The translations under genes were made by a program, and so were the position numbers. Positions 37,337 through 48,260 of a stretch of 64,000 nt of DNA are shown here, piece by piece. The stretch lies in NCBI GenBank assembly GCA_949840805.1, contig CATKXR010000002.1:1-64000 (forward strand). Direction: 5' to 3'. The notes under the pieces are model-generated. The model had not been told where the DNA came from. It did not search any database and saw only the letters and a list, made by a program, of their open reading frames with translations. Source of the stretch: an uncultured Lachnospiraceae bacterium. Lineage in GTDB: Bacteria > Bacillota > Clostridia > Lachnospirales > Lachnospiraceae. The number at the start of each line of letters is the position of its first letter. The first letter of the stretch is position 1.

Positions 37337-37655
37337 ATATATTAGGAAATTCCGATTTTTTGAGGGACAAAGGGAAATAGATGTTCACAAAACACATGTC
37401 TATTCAATGTGTGTTTTGCGAACAGCAAACAGACGGTAAAGGTTTTAGAAGATGTAAAAGCCTTCTTCTCCAAAATCGTCTTCAAATGGGTCGTCTTCAT
37501 TTAGAAAGTCAGGGAAAAATTACCGGACAGACAAAGGCAGGAAGAACATGGAGAATGCTGCGGGCATATTGAGGGAGATGAATTAAAGTGATATGCTGTT
37601 GAATTAGAGGTAAAAAAATGATATGATAAAGATACCAAAAGGAAAGAAATAAGAT

Positions 37656-38439
37656 ATGGCAAATATATATGACGGGGCATTTCAGACAATCTTGAATGAC
37701 TGTCGGAAGCTGATAATCCCCGTAATCAATGAAATTTTTGGGAAACATACACAGGGAACGAAGAAATCCGCTTTTTCCCCAATGAGCATTTTTTAGACCA
37801 GCAGGACGAAGCGGACAAGGAACGGATTACGGACACAAATTTTACGGTTTACGGGAAGATGCCAAGGAAATACCATGTTGAGTGTGAAAGCAGCCTGCCG
37901 GACGGAAGAATCACCATAAGGCTTTTTGAATATGACGCGCAAATAGCGCTTGACGAGGGTGAAGTTACGGAGGAAACGCTGACTGTGACATTTCCTAATA
38001 CGGCAGTTCTGTATCTTCGTACTTACCAAAAAACACCGGACAAAATGAAATATGTGATTGTTACACCGGGCGGAACAGTGAAGTATGACATACCGATTAT
38101 GAAAGTACAGAAATATTCACTTGACGATATTTTTGAAAAACGTCTGCTGATGCTAATCCCGTTTTATATTTTTTCACATGAGAACAGTTTTCCGGTGATG
38201 TGATTAAGGAAATTGCACAGAAATATGAGAATGTGCAGAAAGGCGTAGGTGATATAATGAGCGGAGCATTGATTGAAACAAGTGCAAGAAGATTAAAAAA
38301 TGAAGCTGAAAATGAAACAAAAAAGAGAACGGCACTTAGAATGATTAAAATGGGAAAGTTGACAATTGAGGAGATTGCAGAATGTTCCGAACTCAGCGTA
38401 GCAGAGGTAGAACGGCTTGCAGGGCTTCAAACGGTGTAA
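37656..38439 (+). pseudogene. Frameshifted Rpn/PD-(D/E)XK nuclease-family transposase-like gene
   Basis: MANIYDGAFQTILNDCRKLIIPVINEIFG (frame 1) continues in other frames as IRFFPNEHFLDQQDEADKERITDTNF... and VIKEIAQKYENVQKGVGDIMSGALIETSARRLKNEAE. Confidence 0.7.
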
Positions 38440-38525
38440 AGTGATAGTGTTGGAATATACAGTTAAACGGTAATTTAGGTTTGGTTAGGCTATTCATGAC
38501 ATATATAGTTGCTTTATTTTTAGCT

Positions 38526-38582
38526 AAAAAAAGATTAAGACCTTTTTAAACAATGATGAAGAAAGAGGTCTTAATCTTTTTT
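38526..38582. terminator. Bidirectional intrinsic terminator
   Basis: AAAAAAGATTAAGACCT...AGGTCTTAATCTTTTTT. Confidence 0.8.
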
Positions 38583-38592
38583 ATTTGATACC

Positions 38593-38615
38593 TTTTCGTG
38601 CGGAGCCTGACGGAG
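38593..38615 (+). repeat. REP-like dispersed repeat copy A
   Basis: TTTTCGTGCGGAGCCTGACGGAG, identical in reverse complement at 54690-54712. Confidence 0.7.
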
Positions 38616-38670
38616 TCCGCCCGTACTCCGGAAATACAGGCCCGCAGGCGGCAATGTCCGGAAGAATACG

Positions 38671-39699
38671 TTAAAGGGTGTCTGCAATATCGTACAGAAG
38701 CCGCTCGGAATCTTCCCAGCCCAGGCATGGGTCCGTGATGGATTTGCCATAGCAGTGTTCTCCTATGGACTGGCTTCCGGGTTCAATATAGCTCTCGATC
38801 ATGACTCCCTTTACGAAATCATGGATATCGGCAGAGTGCCTGCGGCTGTGGAGCACTTCTTTGACGATCCGTATCTGTTCCCTATACTGTTTGTTGGAAT
38901 TGGAATGGTTGGCGTCCACGATGCAGGCGGGATTTTTTAAATTCCGTTCCATATACAGCTTGTGGAGAAGGATCAGGTCCTCATAATGGTAGTTGGGCAG
39001 ACATTGGCCGTGTTTGTTGACCGCGCCCCGCAGGATGGTGTGGGTCCAGGGATTGCCTGTGGTGCTCACCTCCCAGTCCCTCATGATGAATTCGTGTCCG
39101 CCCTGGGAAGCTTTTACGGAGTTCAGCATAACGGAAAGGTCGCCGCTGGTAGGGTTTTTCATGCCCACAGGCACGTGGCAGCCGCTGGAGACCAGACGGT
39201 GCTGCTGATTTTCCACGGAACGGGCGCCTACGGCGATGTAGGACATGATGTCGTCTAAGTAAGTGACATTGTCCGGGTAGAGCATCTCATCGGCAGTGGA
39301 CAGACCGGTTTCTTTCAGGACCTTCATGTGGACATGGCGGATGGCATGGAGCCCGTCTGCCATGCTGGGGCGTTTTTCCGGATCCGGCTGGTGGAGCATG
39401 CCTTTGTAGCCTTCTCCGGTGGTCCGGGGCTTGTTGGTGTACACCCGCGGGATGATGAGAAGCTTGTCCTTGGTGTCTTCCTGGATTTTTACCAGGCGGC
39501 AGGCATAGTCTAACACGGAATCTTCGTTGTCGGCGGAGCAGGGGCCTATGATGACAAGAAACCTGCTGCTCTCTCCGGAAATGATCTTTTTGACTTCTTC
39601 GTCTCTCTGTGCCTTGATGAGGGCGCATTCCATAGGAAGGGGAAACTGTTCTTTGATTTCTGCCGGGGTGGGCAGTTTATTGATAAATTCGAATCCCAT
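38671..39699 (-). CDS. 3-deoxy-7-phosphoheptulonate synthase (class I)
   Basis: FLVIIGPCSADNEDSVLDYACRL, PRVYTNKPRTTGEGYKGM, IVDANHSNSNKQYREQI; GAGGAG RBS before MGFEF. Confidence 0.92.
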   Translation of the reverse strand: MGFEFINKLPTPAEIKEQFPLPMECALIKAQRDEEVKKIISGESSRFLVIIGPCSADNEDSVLDYACRLVKIQEDTKDKLLIIPRVYTNKPRTTGEGYKGMLHQPDPEKRPSMADGLHAIRHVHMKVLKETGLSTADEMLYPDNVTYLDDIMSYIAVGARSVENQQHRLVSSGCHVPVGMKNPTSGDLSVMLNSVKASQGGHEFIMRDWEVSTTGNPWTHTILRGAVNKHGQCLPNYHYEDLILLHKLYMERNLKNPACIVDANHSNSNKQYREQIRIVKEVLHSRRHSADIHDFVKGVMIESYIEPGSQSIGEHCYGKSITDPCLGWEDSERLLYDIADTL

Positions 39700-39755
39700 A
39701 ATCGTTCTCCTCATATTTTTATTTTCCAATTTGCATGACCAGGCGTTTTTATCCC

Positions 39756-41504
39756 TTATCCGCGGAAGCGGTTAATGCAGGCAAAAATCTCCTGTTTCCG
39801 GGGTTTTGCCAGACCGCATGGTACATAGGAGCTGCAGAACGGCTCCCAGCCCTGTTTGTTCAGAATATCGAAAAGGACCTGGACAGTCTGCCGGACGGTC
39901 TTTTTGCCGTCGATGACCTGTTCCAGGCCATACCGGAGCAGGTGGGCAAGGGCGTTGGTCTGCTCTGAGTCGGCAAGCTGTTCCACATAGCGCATGTCCA
40001 CAGTCTCTTTGTCTAAAGAAAAGGAATCCTTGCCAAAAGTTTTCACTTTCATGTGTTCACGGCGGCTGTCGTCAGAACCGCCTCGTCCTCCCCGTCCGCC
40101 GTAGCCGCCTCTTCTGTCGCTGCCGCGGGCGCTGCGGTTTGCCGGGGGAAGAAGGCGGGCGAAGTCCGGAACGGCAAAATCCGGCGCCTGGATCCGGGGG
40201 GCGGCGTGGTCTTTGCATAAAGACTTTACATGGTCGGTGATGTCCACCGGGCGGTAGCAGTCCATCTGCAAGATCTTGTCGGCGATATAGAAAAACGCCC
40301 CGGAACTACCGGCTACCAGGATGGTGGAAACGCCTGCTTTTTCATACAGATCCCTTGCCCGTTCCAGGAAAGGAGTAATCGGCTCTTTTTTGCGGCTGAT
40401 CACCTGCTGCATAAAGTCGTCCCTTACCATAAAATTGGTGGCGGAGGTGTCCTCATCGATGAGGAACAGCCGGGCGCCGGCCTCCACTCCCTCGATGACA
40501 CCGGCTGCCTGGGAGGTGCTTCCGCTGGCGTCGGGGGTGCCAAAGGAGGTGGTGTCTTTCTTGTTGGGCAGATCATTGATGAACAGGGAAATGTCTACAT
40601 TGCGGATGGATCTTCCGTCTTCCGCCCGCAGCTTGACGGCCGTGTCGTCGGTGATGACGAATTCCCTGCCGTCTCCTGCAATATGGTTATAGACACCCAT
40701 CTGCAGGGCTTCCAATAAGGTGGATTTCCCGTGATAACCGCCGCCGACAATCAGGGTGATGCCTTTAGGGACCGCCATGCCTTTGATCTCCCCTTTATGG
40801 GGAAGGGTAAAGGTCCTTTCCATGGAGGCCGGGGAGGTAAAGGGGATGCTGTCCTTTAAAGGAAGGTCGGACACGCCGCTTTTCCTGGGCAGGATGGAGC
40901 CGTTGGCCACAAAGGCGGCCAGGCCCTCCCGGTTTAAGATCTCCCGGACTGCCGCCTGGTCTTCTGCCAGGAACACGGCATTTTCTACTTTTTTTGCATC
41001 CAGGCGGCGGTAGAAGAAACAGCTTTCCACGCAGCGGGGGAGAAAGTCAAAGAGGATTTTTTCTAATTCCCCGGCATTGATCGTGCGGCCAAAGGCCGGA
41101 AAGCCGATGTGGAACCGGGCGATGATCCTGGTGTCCGTGATCTGGCAGGCGCTTCGTTCCAGCACCTCCTGTCCGCATCGGGTGACGGACATAAGGCCGC
41201 TCTTTCCGGAGCCTTTTGCTTTAAAGTTAAAGTCTTCAAACAGAGAGGACAGCTTTCTGGTCAAAAAGTCCTGGAGCGCGATCCGGGAACAGTCCCTGGC
41301 ATAGCAGGCTCCGGGAAAGCCGGCATCCTTGTGGGCGATTTCTACATGGAGGCTGGAGGGAGACGCAAAAGGATCTCCCTGCACATGGTCAATCGAGAGT
41401 ATAAAGCTGCCGAAGTGGTAGGCGCCTGCCAAGGACTTGTAGGCAGGGTAGCTTTTATGGTCGATGGAGCGCAGCAGGGTGCGCAGTTCGTTGGATGATT
41501 TCAT
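39756..41504 (-). CDS. ABC-ATPase domain protein (P-loop ATPase)
   Basis: LIVGGGYHGKSTLLEALQMGVYNHI, ARLFLIDEDTSATNFMVRD. Confidence 0.8.
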   Translation of the reverse strand: MKSSNELRTLLRSIDHKSYPAYKSLAGAYHFGSFILSIDHVQGDPFASPSSLHVEIAHKDAGFPGACYARDCSRIALQDFLTRKLSSLFEDFNFKAKGSGKSGLMSVTRCGQEVLERSACQITDTRIIARFHIGFPAFGRTINAGELEKILFDFLPRCVESCFFYRRLDAKKVENAVFLAEDQAAVREILNREGLAAFVANGSILPRKSGVSDLPLKDSIPFTSPASMERTFTLPHKGEIKGMAVPKGITLIVGGGYHGKSTLLEALQMGVYNHIAGDGREFVITDDTAVKLRAEDGRSIRNVDISLFINDLPNKKDTTSFGTPDASGSTSQAAGVIEGVEAGARLFLIDEDTSATNFMVRDDFMQQVISRKKEPITPFLERARDLYEKAGVSTILVAGSSGAFFYIADKILQMDCYRPVDITDHVKSLCKDHAAPRIQAPDFAVPDFARLLPPANRSARGSDRRGGYGGRGGRGGSDDSRREHMKVKTFGKDSFSLDKETVDMRYVEQLADSEQTNALAHLLRYGLEQVIDGKKTVRQTVQVLFDILNKQGWEPFCSSYVPCGLAKPRKQEIFACINRFRG

Positions 41505-41898
41505 GTTGCTCTCCTTTTTATGTTGGTATCCGGGTCGGAAACGGGCTGTCCCTTCGGGAGGGCGCCGAATTTCCAACGTAAGGAACTGTCCGGGAATAAC
41601 GGATAAAGGTTGGAGAAAGACAGGGAAATTGCACCGGTTATATTCCGGACAGTTCTTTACCATAATAAATCATAATGGAAAAAGATGCAACCGGAAATCG
41701 ATTGTTTATCATGCGGCTATTTGTTATGGCTCATGGGGAATCTCCCGGGCTGCGTTATCGGCCGTTTCCGTGGACGGCAAGAGATCGATGTTACGATCCG
41801 ATAGCGACTGGCAGGCAGCGACAAATTTTGTGTAAACGTATATATATGTGCTTTTAAAATTGTCGAAAGTAGTGTAAAATAGATGATAACCCATATAA

Positions 41899-43326
41899 AT
41901 GTCCCCAGAGAGAAAGAAGCGTATGAAATCGATTCGGAGTGAGATAAACCGCAGCCGTTTGATCATGATTGTATTTGCCTGTGTTTTTATTGTGGCAAAT
42001 GTCCTGGTGAGTGCAGATTCTTCAGGCAGGTATAACCGGCTTCTGCAGGATTACCGTCAGCTCAATGAACTTTCCATCATAAACAATGAACGGAAGACCA
42101 GTTTTAAACTGTACTGCAAAAGCCGGGAATACGCAGATCTTGAGAAATATTATGCAGATTCCAGCCGCTTAAACGGCGCTCTTTCGGAGCTGTCCGGGAA
42201 GATGAGATATGACCGGCAGTGTAAGATGATGTACCGGATTGTCTGTCAGGTAGTAAGGTATCATCAACAGCTTGCCCAGTCCTATATCCGGCCCGACGGT
42301 TCCTACAATCCGGGTGATATGAGCAGCTTAGACGAGGTGGAGCTGGAGATTGAGCGGTGCTTAAATCAGCTTGTGAGCCGGTATCTGGAATATCTGAACA
42401 TAACCTTTGAAGAGTATGGCCGGCGCCTGAATGCCGCCAATTTACTGATGAACCTGGCGGTGATCACAGGCTGCCTCTTTGCCTTAGCCGTCAATGGACG
42501 CATGAACCGGGATGTTCTTAAGTCTATAGGCCGTCTGACATGCGCGGCAAGGGAAATCACCAATAAGAATTTTCAGGCGGAGGATATAGAGGAGACGGCG
42601 TTTGAGGAGTTAAACCAGGTGTCGGAGACTTTTGACCAGATGAAACACACAATCTGCAATATGATTACGGAGCTGAATGAGACGTACCAGATGAAGGAAC
42701 GCTTAGCGGAGGCCAAAATCCGGGAACTGCAGATGCAGATGAACCCGCATTTTCTGTTTAATACCTTAAGCCTTGTGATCCGCAGCATACAGCTTGGAGA
42801 CGGGGAGACGGCTGTCCAGCTCGTGAAATCCATCTCCAGGATTCTCCGCAGCAGCATCGAGATCCGGACTACGGCGATTCCTTTAGATGATGAGATCGAG
42901 CTTCTCCAGGCATATCTGTATATTCAAAAGCTGCATTTAAAGGGAAGGGTCCGGTTCTGCCTGGATGTGAGGAAATCTTTCCGGGATGAGGTATTTATGA
43001 TACCGCCCCTGACGATTCAGCCTTTGGTGGAGAACAGCATCCAGCATGGCCTGAAGGACAGGGTCAGCGGGGGAAAGGTGGACATTCGGATCACGGAGAA
43101 GCCGGATTGTATGGAGGTGGTGGTGGCGGACAACGGCGTGGGTTTCCTCTCAGAAAAGGAGAAAGGGAAAGATGAGGACACAAAAGGGATGCCGGTTTCC
43201 CGGACCTCCATCGGGCTGAACAACGTGAGAGAGCGGCTGGAGTTTTATTACGGAAAAAAGGATGTCCTGAAAATAGAACGGACGGATGGGATCACGAAAA
43301 TCATCTTGAAGCTTTACAAGACTTAA
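41899..43326 (+). CDS. Sensor histidine kinase (YesM/LytS-like)
   Basis: LQMQMNPHFLFNTLSLVIRSIQ; HATPase VVVADNGVGF...IGLNNVRERLEFYYG. Confidence 0.9.
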   Translation: MSPERKKRMKSIRSEINRSRLIMIVFACVFIVANVLVSADSSGRYNRLLQDYRQLNELSIINNERKTSFKLYCKSREYADLEKYYADSSRLNGALSELSGKMRYDRQCKMMYRIVCQVVRYHQQLAQSYIRPDGSYNPGDMSSLDEVELEIERCLNQLVSRYLEYLNITFEEYGRRLNAANLLMNLAVITGCLFALAVNGRMNRDVLKSIGRLTCAAREITNKNFQAEDIEETAFEELNQVSETFDQMKHTICNMITELNETYQMKERLAEAKIRELQMQMNPHFLFNTLSLVIRSIQLGDGETAVQLVKSISRILRSSIEIRTTAIPLDDEIELLQAYLYIQKLHLKGRVRFCLDVRKSFRDEVFMIPPLTIQPLVENSIQHGLKDRVSGGKVDIRITEKPDCMEVVVADNGVGFLSEKEKGKDEDTKGMPVSRTSIGLNNVRERLEFYYGKKDVLKIERTDGITKIILKLYKT

Positions 43327-43339
43327 ATAGCGGGAGGAC

Positions 43340-44569
43340 ATGATTATGCTGCGGCTGATGGTAGCGGATGATGAGCAGTACGAGCGGGAGTATCTGGAAA
43401 GAATTGTCAAAGAAAGCTATCCCAATCTTTTGGAGGTGGTCTATAAGGCGGCGGACGGAGAGGAGCTGGTGGAAAAGCTGAAAGAACACAAGCCTCATAT
43501 TGTGCTGCTGGATATTAAGATGCCGAGAATGGACGGGCTGGCCGCGGCGGAGGAGATCCGAAAAAGATATCCTGACATACAGATGATTATCATATCGGCT
43601 TACAGTGATTTCGCCTATGCCAAGCAGGCCCTAAAGCTGGGAGTGACAGATTATCTTCTGAAGCCGTATCTGGATTCGGATCTTCGGGAGACTCTGGATA
43701 AGGTGATTGCACGGGCAAGGGAGCGGGAGGATTCCCTGGCGCTCTTGTCTTCTTCCGGTCCCGTTAATCAGGAAATGCCTTTTGATTTTAATCAGGGACA
43801 GGAAAAGGATCTGCTCTGGAACCTGTTTTTCAGGAAAAAAACGGCAAAGGAGCTGAAAGGCCGGCTTGCCCGGCAGGGAATCGGGGAGGGCTGGATGAAG
43901 GTGGTATTGATCTCCAGCCCGGCCTTGGTTTCCATGGGAGCCTTTTCCCAGGAAGTCCTCAAGAATTATTTCCGTCTGGCAGAGGGAAAGGCGGTGAACA
44001 GCATTTGGATGGATCAGATGGCAGTCTGCCTGTACGGGGACCAGGAGGACGCCTTTACGGAGCTGACCGGCTGTATCCGCCGGGCCAGAGATTACCTGGC
44101 AGGCGAAAGCCAGGTCCCTGTCGCGTGCGGGGTGAGCGGGACCTGCCATGGCATAGAGGGGCTTCCGGAAGCCTACGAAGAGGCGGCTTCTTATATCAGC
44201 GGGTATGGCAAGGAGGAGGATGTCCTGGAGTTTGCGAGGATGAGAGAAAGCATGGCGCGGATTTGCAGCCTGGAGGAAGAGATCAGCCACAGGATGGCGA
44301 TGCAGGACAGGGAAGGCTGCTATCATCGCCTGAACAGCCTTGTGGAAGAGTTGGAGCGGCGTCTGATGTATCAGGATGTGGCCGTGAAGCTGAATTTCGG
44401 GCGGAGCCTGATGACGATTCTGCGGGGAGTGGACCAGACGCCGGGCATCCATATTCAGGCTGCCGGGGCAGCAGGCTTTTTTGAGAAGTTAGGCCAGTTG
44501 AATTTTAACGGAGATAACCTGAAATACCATATGGAGTATTTTTCCCAGATTGAGGTTGTGAAAGAATGA
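43340..44569 (+). CDS. Response regulator (YesN-like receiver) without a recognisable AraC HTH
   Basis: LRLMVADDEQYEREYLERIV...HIVLLDIKMPRMDGLAAAEEIRKRYP; ends FEKLGQLNFNGDNLKYHMEYFSQIEVVKE. Confidence 0.85.
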   Translation: MIMLRLMVADDEQYEREYLERIVKESYPNLLEVVYKAADGEELVEKLKEHKPHIVLLDIKMPRMDGLAAAEEIRKRYPDIQMIIISAYSDFAYAKQALKLGVTDYLLKPYLDSDLRETLDKVIARAREREDSLALLSSSGPVNQEMPFDFNQGQEKDLLWNLFFRKKTAKELKGRLARQGIGEGWMKVVLISSPALVSMGAFSQEVLKNYFRLAEGKAVNSIWMDQMAVCLYGDQEDAFTELTGCIRRARDYLAGESQVPVACGVSGTCHGIEGLPEAYEEAASYISGYGKEEDVLEFARMRESMARICSLEEEISHRMAMQDREGCYHRLNSLVEELERRLMYQDVAVKLNFGRSLMTILRGVDQTPGIHIQAAGAAGFFEKLGQLNFNGDNLKYHMEYFSQIEVVKE

Positions 44570-45642
44570 TAAAAGGAAAAAAAGGCGCTGCAGGCGGACA
44601 GGGAGAAAAGAGAAGCAGAATACTGCGTCAGGCATTGCTGCCGGGAGCGGCGTTTCTGCTGGCAGGCGGAATTCTGGCCGGATGGGGCGGGGCGGAAATG
44701 TCAGGAAAGGAAGACAAGGCAGTGGAACCGGATCTGGTGCTTTGCTACGGGGAGGTCAATTCAGAGGCGCATATTATGACAAAGGCCGCAAAATATTTTG
44801 CAGAGGAAGTGGAAAGGCTCAGTGAAGGAAAAATCGCCGTGGAGATCTATCCGTCAGGCCAGATGGGAGATGACGCCCGGTGCTACCGCGCCATGCAGAT
44901 GGGGGCGTTGGATCTGTACAGGGGCAACAGCGCCTCTCTTGCCGAATGCGGGAATCCCATGGTCTCGGCATTGGCCCTGCCTTATATATTCCGGGACCGG
45001 GAGCATTTCTGGAAGGTGTGCGACAGCCCTTTGGGACAGGAGATTCTGGATGATATCCAGGTGACGGCCAGGGGGATGAAGGGAATTGCCTATCTGGATG
45101 AAGGGGCGCGGAATTTTTTCACCAGGGAGAAGCCGGTTACTAGGGTCGAGGACATGAAGGGCCTGAACATCCGGATGCAGCTTTCCGGGCTTATGGAGGA
45201 CACGGTTGCGGCGCTTGGGGCCAGGGCGGTTCCCATCGCTTATGTAGAGCTTTATACGGCTCTTCAGTCGGGAAGCGTGGACGGCGCGGAGAACCCGCCG
45301 GTAAGCTATTATTACAACAAATTTTATGAGGTGGCGCCCTATTATGTGAAGGACGGCCATACTTATGCGCCGGGGGTGATACTGATCAGTGAGATCACCT
45401 GGAATACATTGACCGAGGAAGAACGGCAGGTGATCCTGGAGGCTGCCCGCCGTACCCAGGCATATAACCGGGAGGAGATCGACCGGGCGGACAACAAGGC
45501 CTATGAGGCTCTGGAGAGGGCCGGGGTGCAGATCCTGGAACCGGAGGATAAAGATGCCTGGGGCAAGGCCATGGAGCCGGTATACCAAAAGTACGGCGCC
45601 CCGTTTTTGGACCTGATTGAAGAAATCAGGCAGATGCGTTGA
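44566..45642 (+). CDS. TRAP transporter DctP-family solute-binding protein
   Basis: LCYGEVNSEAHIMTKAAKYFAEEVERLSEGKIAVEIYPSGQMGDD; overlaps the response regulator by ATGA. Confidence 0.88.
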   Translation: MIKGKKGAAGGQGEKRSRILRQALLPGAAFLLAGGILAGWGGAEMSGKEDKAVEPDLVLCYGEVNSEAHIMTKAAKYFAEEVERLSEGKIAVEIYPSGQMGDDARCYRAMQMGALDLYRGNSASLAECGNPMVSALALPYIFRDREHFWKVCDSPLGQEILDDIQVTARGMKGIAYLDEGARNFFTREKPVTRVEDMKGLNIRMQLSGLMEDTVAALGARAVPIAYVELYTALQSGSVDGAENPPVSYYYNKFYEVAPYYVKDGHTYAPGVILISEITWNTLTEEERQVILEAARRTQAYNREEIDRADNKAYEALERAGVQILEPEDKDAWGKAMEPVYQKYGAPFLDLIEEIRQMR

Positions 45643-45682
45643 ACGGTTTAAAACCATTATTAAAATGTGAAGGAGAAGGAGT

Positions 45683-46834
45683 ATGAAAAAGGGATTGATG
45701 AAACTGCCGAGAAACCGTGTCCGCCGCAATTATCGGGGAGGCGCCGGGATTGACCGGCTTCACGGGGAGACGGTGTGCAGGGACAATGACCAGCCGGAAG
45801 AGTGGATCGGTTCTATGGTGGAAGCCGTGAATCTTGGGATGGAGCCGGTAAAACAGGAGGGGCTGGCCATGGTGGAGACAGAGGAGGGAGTCCGCTGCCT
45901 TCGGGACGTGGTGGATGAGGAACAAAAGTTCTATCTGGGAGAAAGTATCCACAGGGACGGGACCTGGCAGCTTAGTTTTCTCTTAAAAATACTGGATTCG
46001 GCCATGCGCCTCCACGTGCAGGCCCATCCGTCCACCCAATTTGCCGTCCGGGAGATGGGCAGGCCTTACGGAAAACTGGAATGCTATTATATCTTAAGCG
46101 CACGGGAAGGAATCGATCCATACATCCGGCTGGGCTTTCAGCATACGCCGGGGCGGGAAGAATGGAAGCGTATTGTGGAGACCCAGGACAGGGAGAAGAT
46201 GGACGGATGTTTTGAGAAGATACCTGTAAAGCCGGGGGAGGTGTGGTACATACCGGGAGGAATGCCCCATGCGATCGGGGAAGGTATCACCATGCTGGAG
46301 ATCATGGAACCGTCGGACTTAGTGGTGCGCTGCGAGTTCGAGAGGGAAGGCGTGGTGGTCCCGGAGGAAGCGCGTTATATGGGAAGAGGATTGGAATTCT
46401 GTCTGGACGTTTTCGATTATACGGAGTATTCCAGGGAAGATATTATCAGAAAATGCCGTGTTACTCCCCGGGTACTGGAGAGGACTGCAGCGTGGGAGAG
46501 GAGGCGTCTGGTGGGTGAAAGCCTGACCCCTTGTTTCTTTGTGGAGACATTGAATGTGTGGGAGGAAGCCGTGATCACACATAACAACCGGTTTACCCTG
46601 GGGGTAGTGTGCAGCGGCGCCTGCGAGATGGAGCCGGAAGGAGTCTGTTCCTTCCCGGAAAGGGAGGCAAAGGAAAAGGAGAAGGAACAGGCAGCAGAAG
46701 GGAAGACGGAGGTCCTAAAGCTTAAGGCAGGGGACAGTTTTGTGATCGCAGCCGCCGTGGAAACTTATCGGATCGTTCCGAAAGGCGGGGCAGAGTTAGC
46801 CCTTGTCTATCCGGGAAAGGATATGGAGAGTTAA
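45683..46834 (+). CDS. Class I mannose-6-phosphate isomerase-like protein
   Basis: LHVQAHPSTQFAVREMGRPYGKLECYYIL...VWYIPGGMPHAIGEGITMLEIMEPSD. Confidence 0.8.
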   Translation: MKKGLMKLPRNRVRRNYRGGAGIDRLHGETVCRDNDQPEEWIGSMVEAVNLGMEPVKQEGLAMVETEEGVRCLRDVVDEEQKFYLGESIHRDGTWQLSFLLKILDSAMRLHVQAHPSTQFAVREMGRPYGKLECYYILSAREGIDPYIRLGFQHTPGREEWKRIVETQDREKMDGCFEKIPVKPGEVWYIPGGMPHAIGEGITMLEIMEPSDLVVRCEFEREGVVVPEEARYMGRGLEFCLDVFDYTEYSREDIIRKCRVTPRVLERTAAWERRRLVGESLTPCFFVETLNVWEEAVITHNNRFTLGVVCSGACEMEPEGVCSFPEREAKEKEKEQAAEGKTEVLKLKAGDSFVIAAAVETYRIVPKGGAELALVYPGKDMES

Positions 46835-46848
46835 GGAACCGTGCCGGA

Positions 46849-47871
46849 TCATTGGTTTTGTTCGTAATTTTTCATGTTTTTTACCGAGTTCCGGATTACC
46901 AGGGAGCCATGGAGCAGCGGAAGTCTTTTCAGTTCTCCGGTCCGGATGTGGTGGTCGATAAAATCTATGGCCTGGGCGGACATCTGTTTTGCGGGTATTG
47001 AGACCGTGGACAGGGGCGGCGTCACAAAATTTGCCATGATACAGTCGTCATAGCCAAACACAGACAGATGGTCCGGAATGCGGATTCCCAGAATATAGGC
47101 GGCCCGGTATATGGTAAAAGCCGTCATATCATTGCAGGCAAAAATCGCCTCCGGCCGGTCCGGCTGCTGAAGCATGTGCAGGATTCGGCCGGGGGTAGCG
47201 CCCATGTCTTCCGGGTTGACATCAAAAAGTATATTGCCGGGGCGGCAGGCCAGGCCATGGTCTGTTAATGCTTCCATCATGCCATGGTAGCGTTCCTGAT
47301 AAGAACTTACGGCAAAACTCTGGAAGATTCCGCCGATATTATGATGACCGAGACAGATCATATAATCTACCGCCTCATAGGCGGCTTTTTTATTGTCCAC
47401 CCGCAGACAGTGTTCCATGTCATCTTCAAAGAAGCGATTCATATAAACATAGGGAATTCCAAATTCAGAGAGTTTTTTGATGTGTCCGTGTTCCCCGGAA
47501 GCGGTAAAGATGATGGCTCCGGCGATATCCATGCCTGTCAGATTCTCGATGACCTGCTTTTCCTTGTCCAGATCGTATTCCGTGTTGCTTAAGTAAAGCA
47601 GGTAGCCTTTCTGTGTGGCGTAAGCTTCCATGTACTGTTCCAGCCTGGAGTAAAAGATATTGGTCAGGGAGGGCAGGACGAGGGCTAAGGTCTGGCGTCT
47701 TCCGGTCTTTAAGTTGACAGCCAGGACATTGGGGCGGTAATTCAGTTCCTTCACTGCCTCCATGATTTTTTTTCTGGTTTCCTCTTTTAAGTATCCTTTC
47801 CCGGAGAGGGCACGGGAAACGGTGCAGACGGAAAAGCCGCTTTTTTTTGCAACATCCTTGATCGTCGCCAT
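46849..47871 (-). CDS. LacI-family transcriptional regulator
   Basis: MATIKDVAKKSGFSVCTVSRALSGKGYLKEETRKKIMEAVKELNYRPN. Confidence 0.92.
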   Translation of the reverse strand: MATIKDVAKKSGFSVCTVSRALSGKGYLKEETRKKIMEAVKELNYRPNVLAVNLKTGRRQTLALVLPSLTNIFYSRLEQYMEAYATQKGYLLYLSNTEYDLDKEKQVIENLTGMDIAGAIIFTASGEHGHIKKLSEFGIPYVYMNRFFEDDMEHCLRVDNKKAAYEAVDYMICLGHHNIGGIFQSFAVSSYQERYHGMMEALTDHGLACRPGNILFDVNPEDMGATPGRILHMLQQPDRPEAIFACNDMTAFTIYRAAYILGIRIPDHLSVFGYDDCIMANFVTPPLSTVSIPAKQMSAQAIDFIDHHIRTGELKRLPLLHGSLVIRNSVKNMKNYEQNQ

Positions 47872-48260
47872 GACCAGATACTCCTTCTGTATATTATGGA
47901 GCTGTAATGTCGGTTTGCCCACTTACAGCTTCCGGATATTTTCAGAACTTTGAAATGATGGAAAATTGACATATACCAAATTATTTTAACAGTTAGGAAG
48001 GCGGATGTCAAAGTGAATTCGAGTTTTTTGTCAGGATCTGAATTTTGGCAGATCATTTGGCTTGCCAGTGTAAAAAACCACGGTCTGCGGACACATCTTC
48101 CTGTCCGGTTTTGCCGGACAAAAAGCATCGTGAAATGTAACCATGAAAAATATGAAAAACATCTTGATTTCTTCTGCGTAATCGTTTATATTTATTAATA
48201 TGCAACATGTAAACGTTTAGCGATAGCAAATCGTTAGGCACAATTACCAAGAAAAGAGGA

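Noticed and set aside
48043-48073. Possible further copy of the dispersed palindromic element (TTGGCAGATCATTTGGCTTGCCAGTGTA)
   Set aside because: Only a short, degenerate match to the 3' part of the element; not enough to call a copy.
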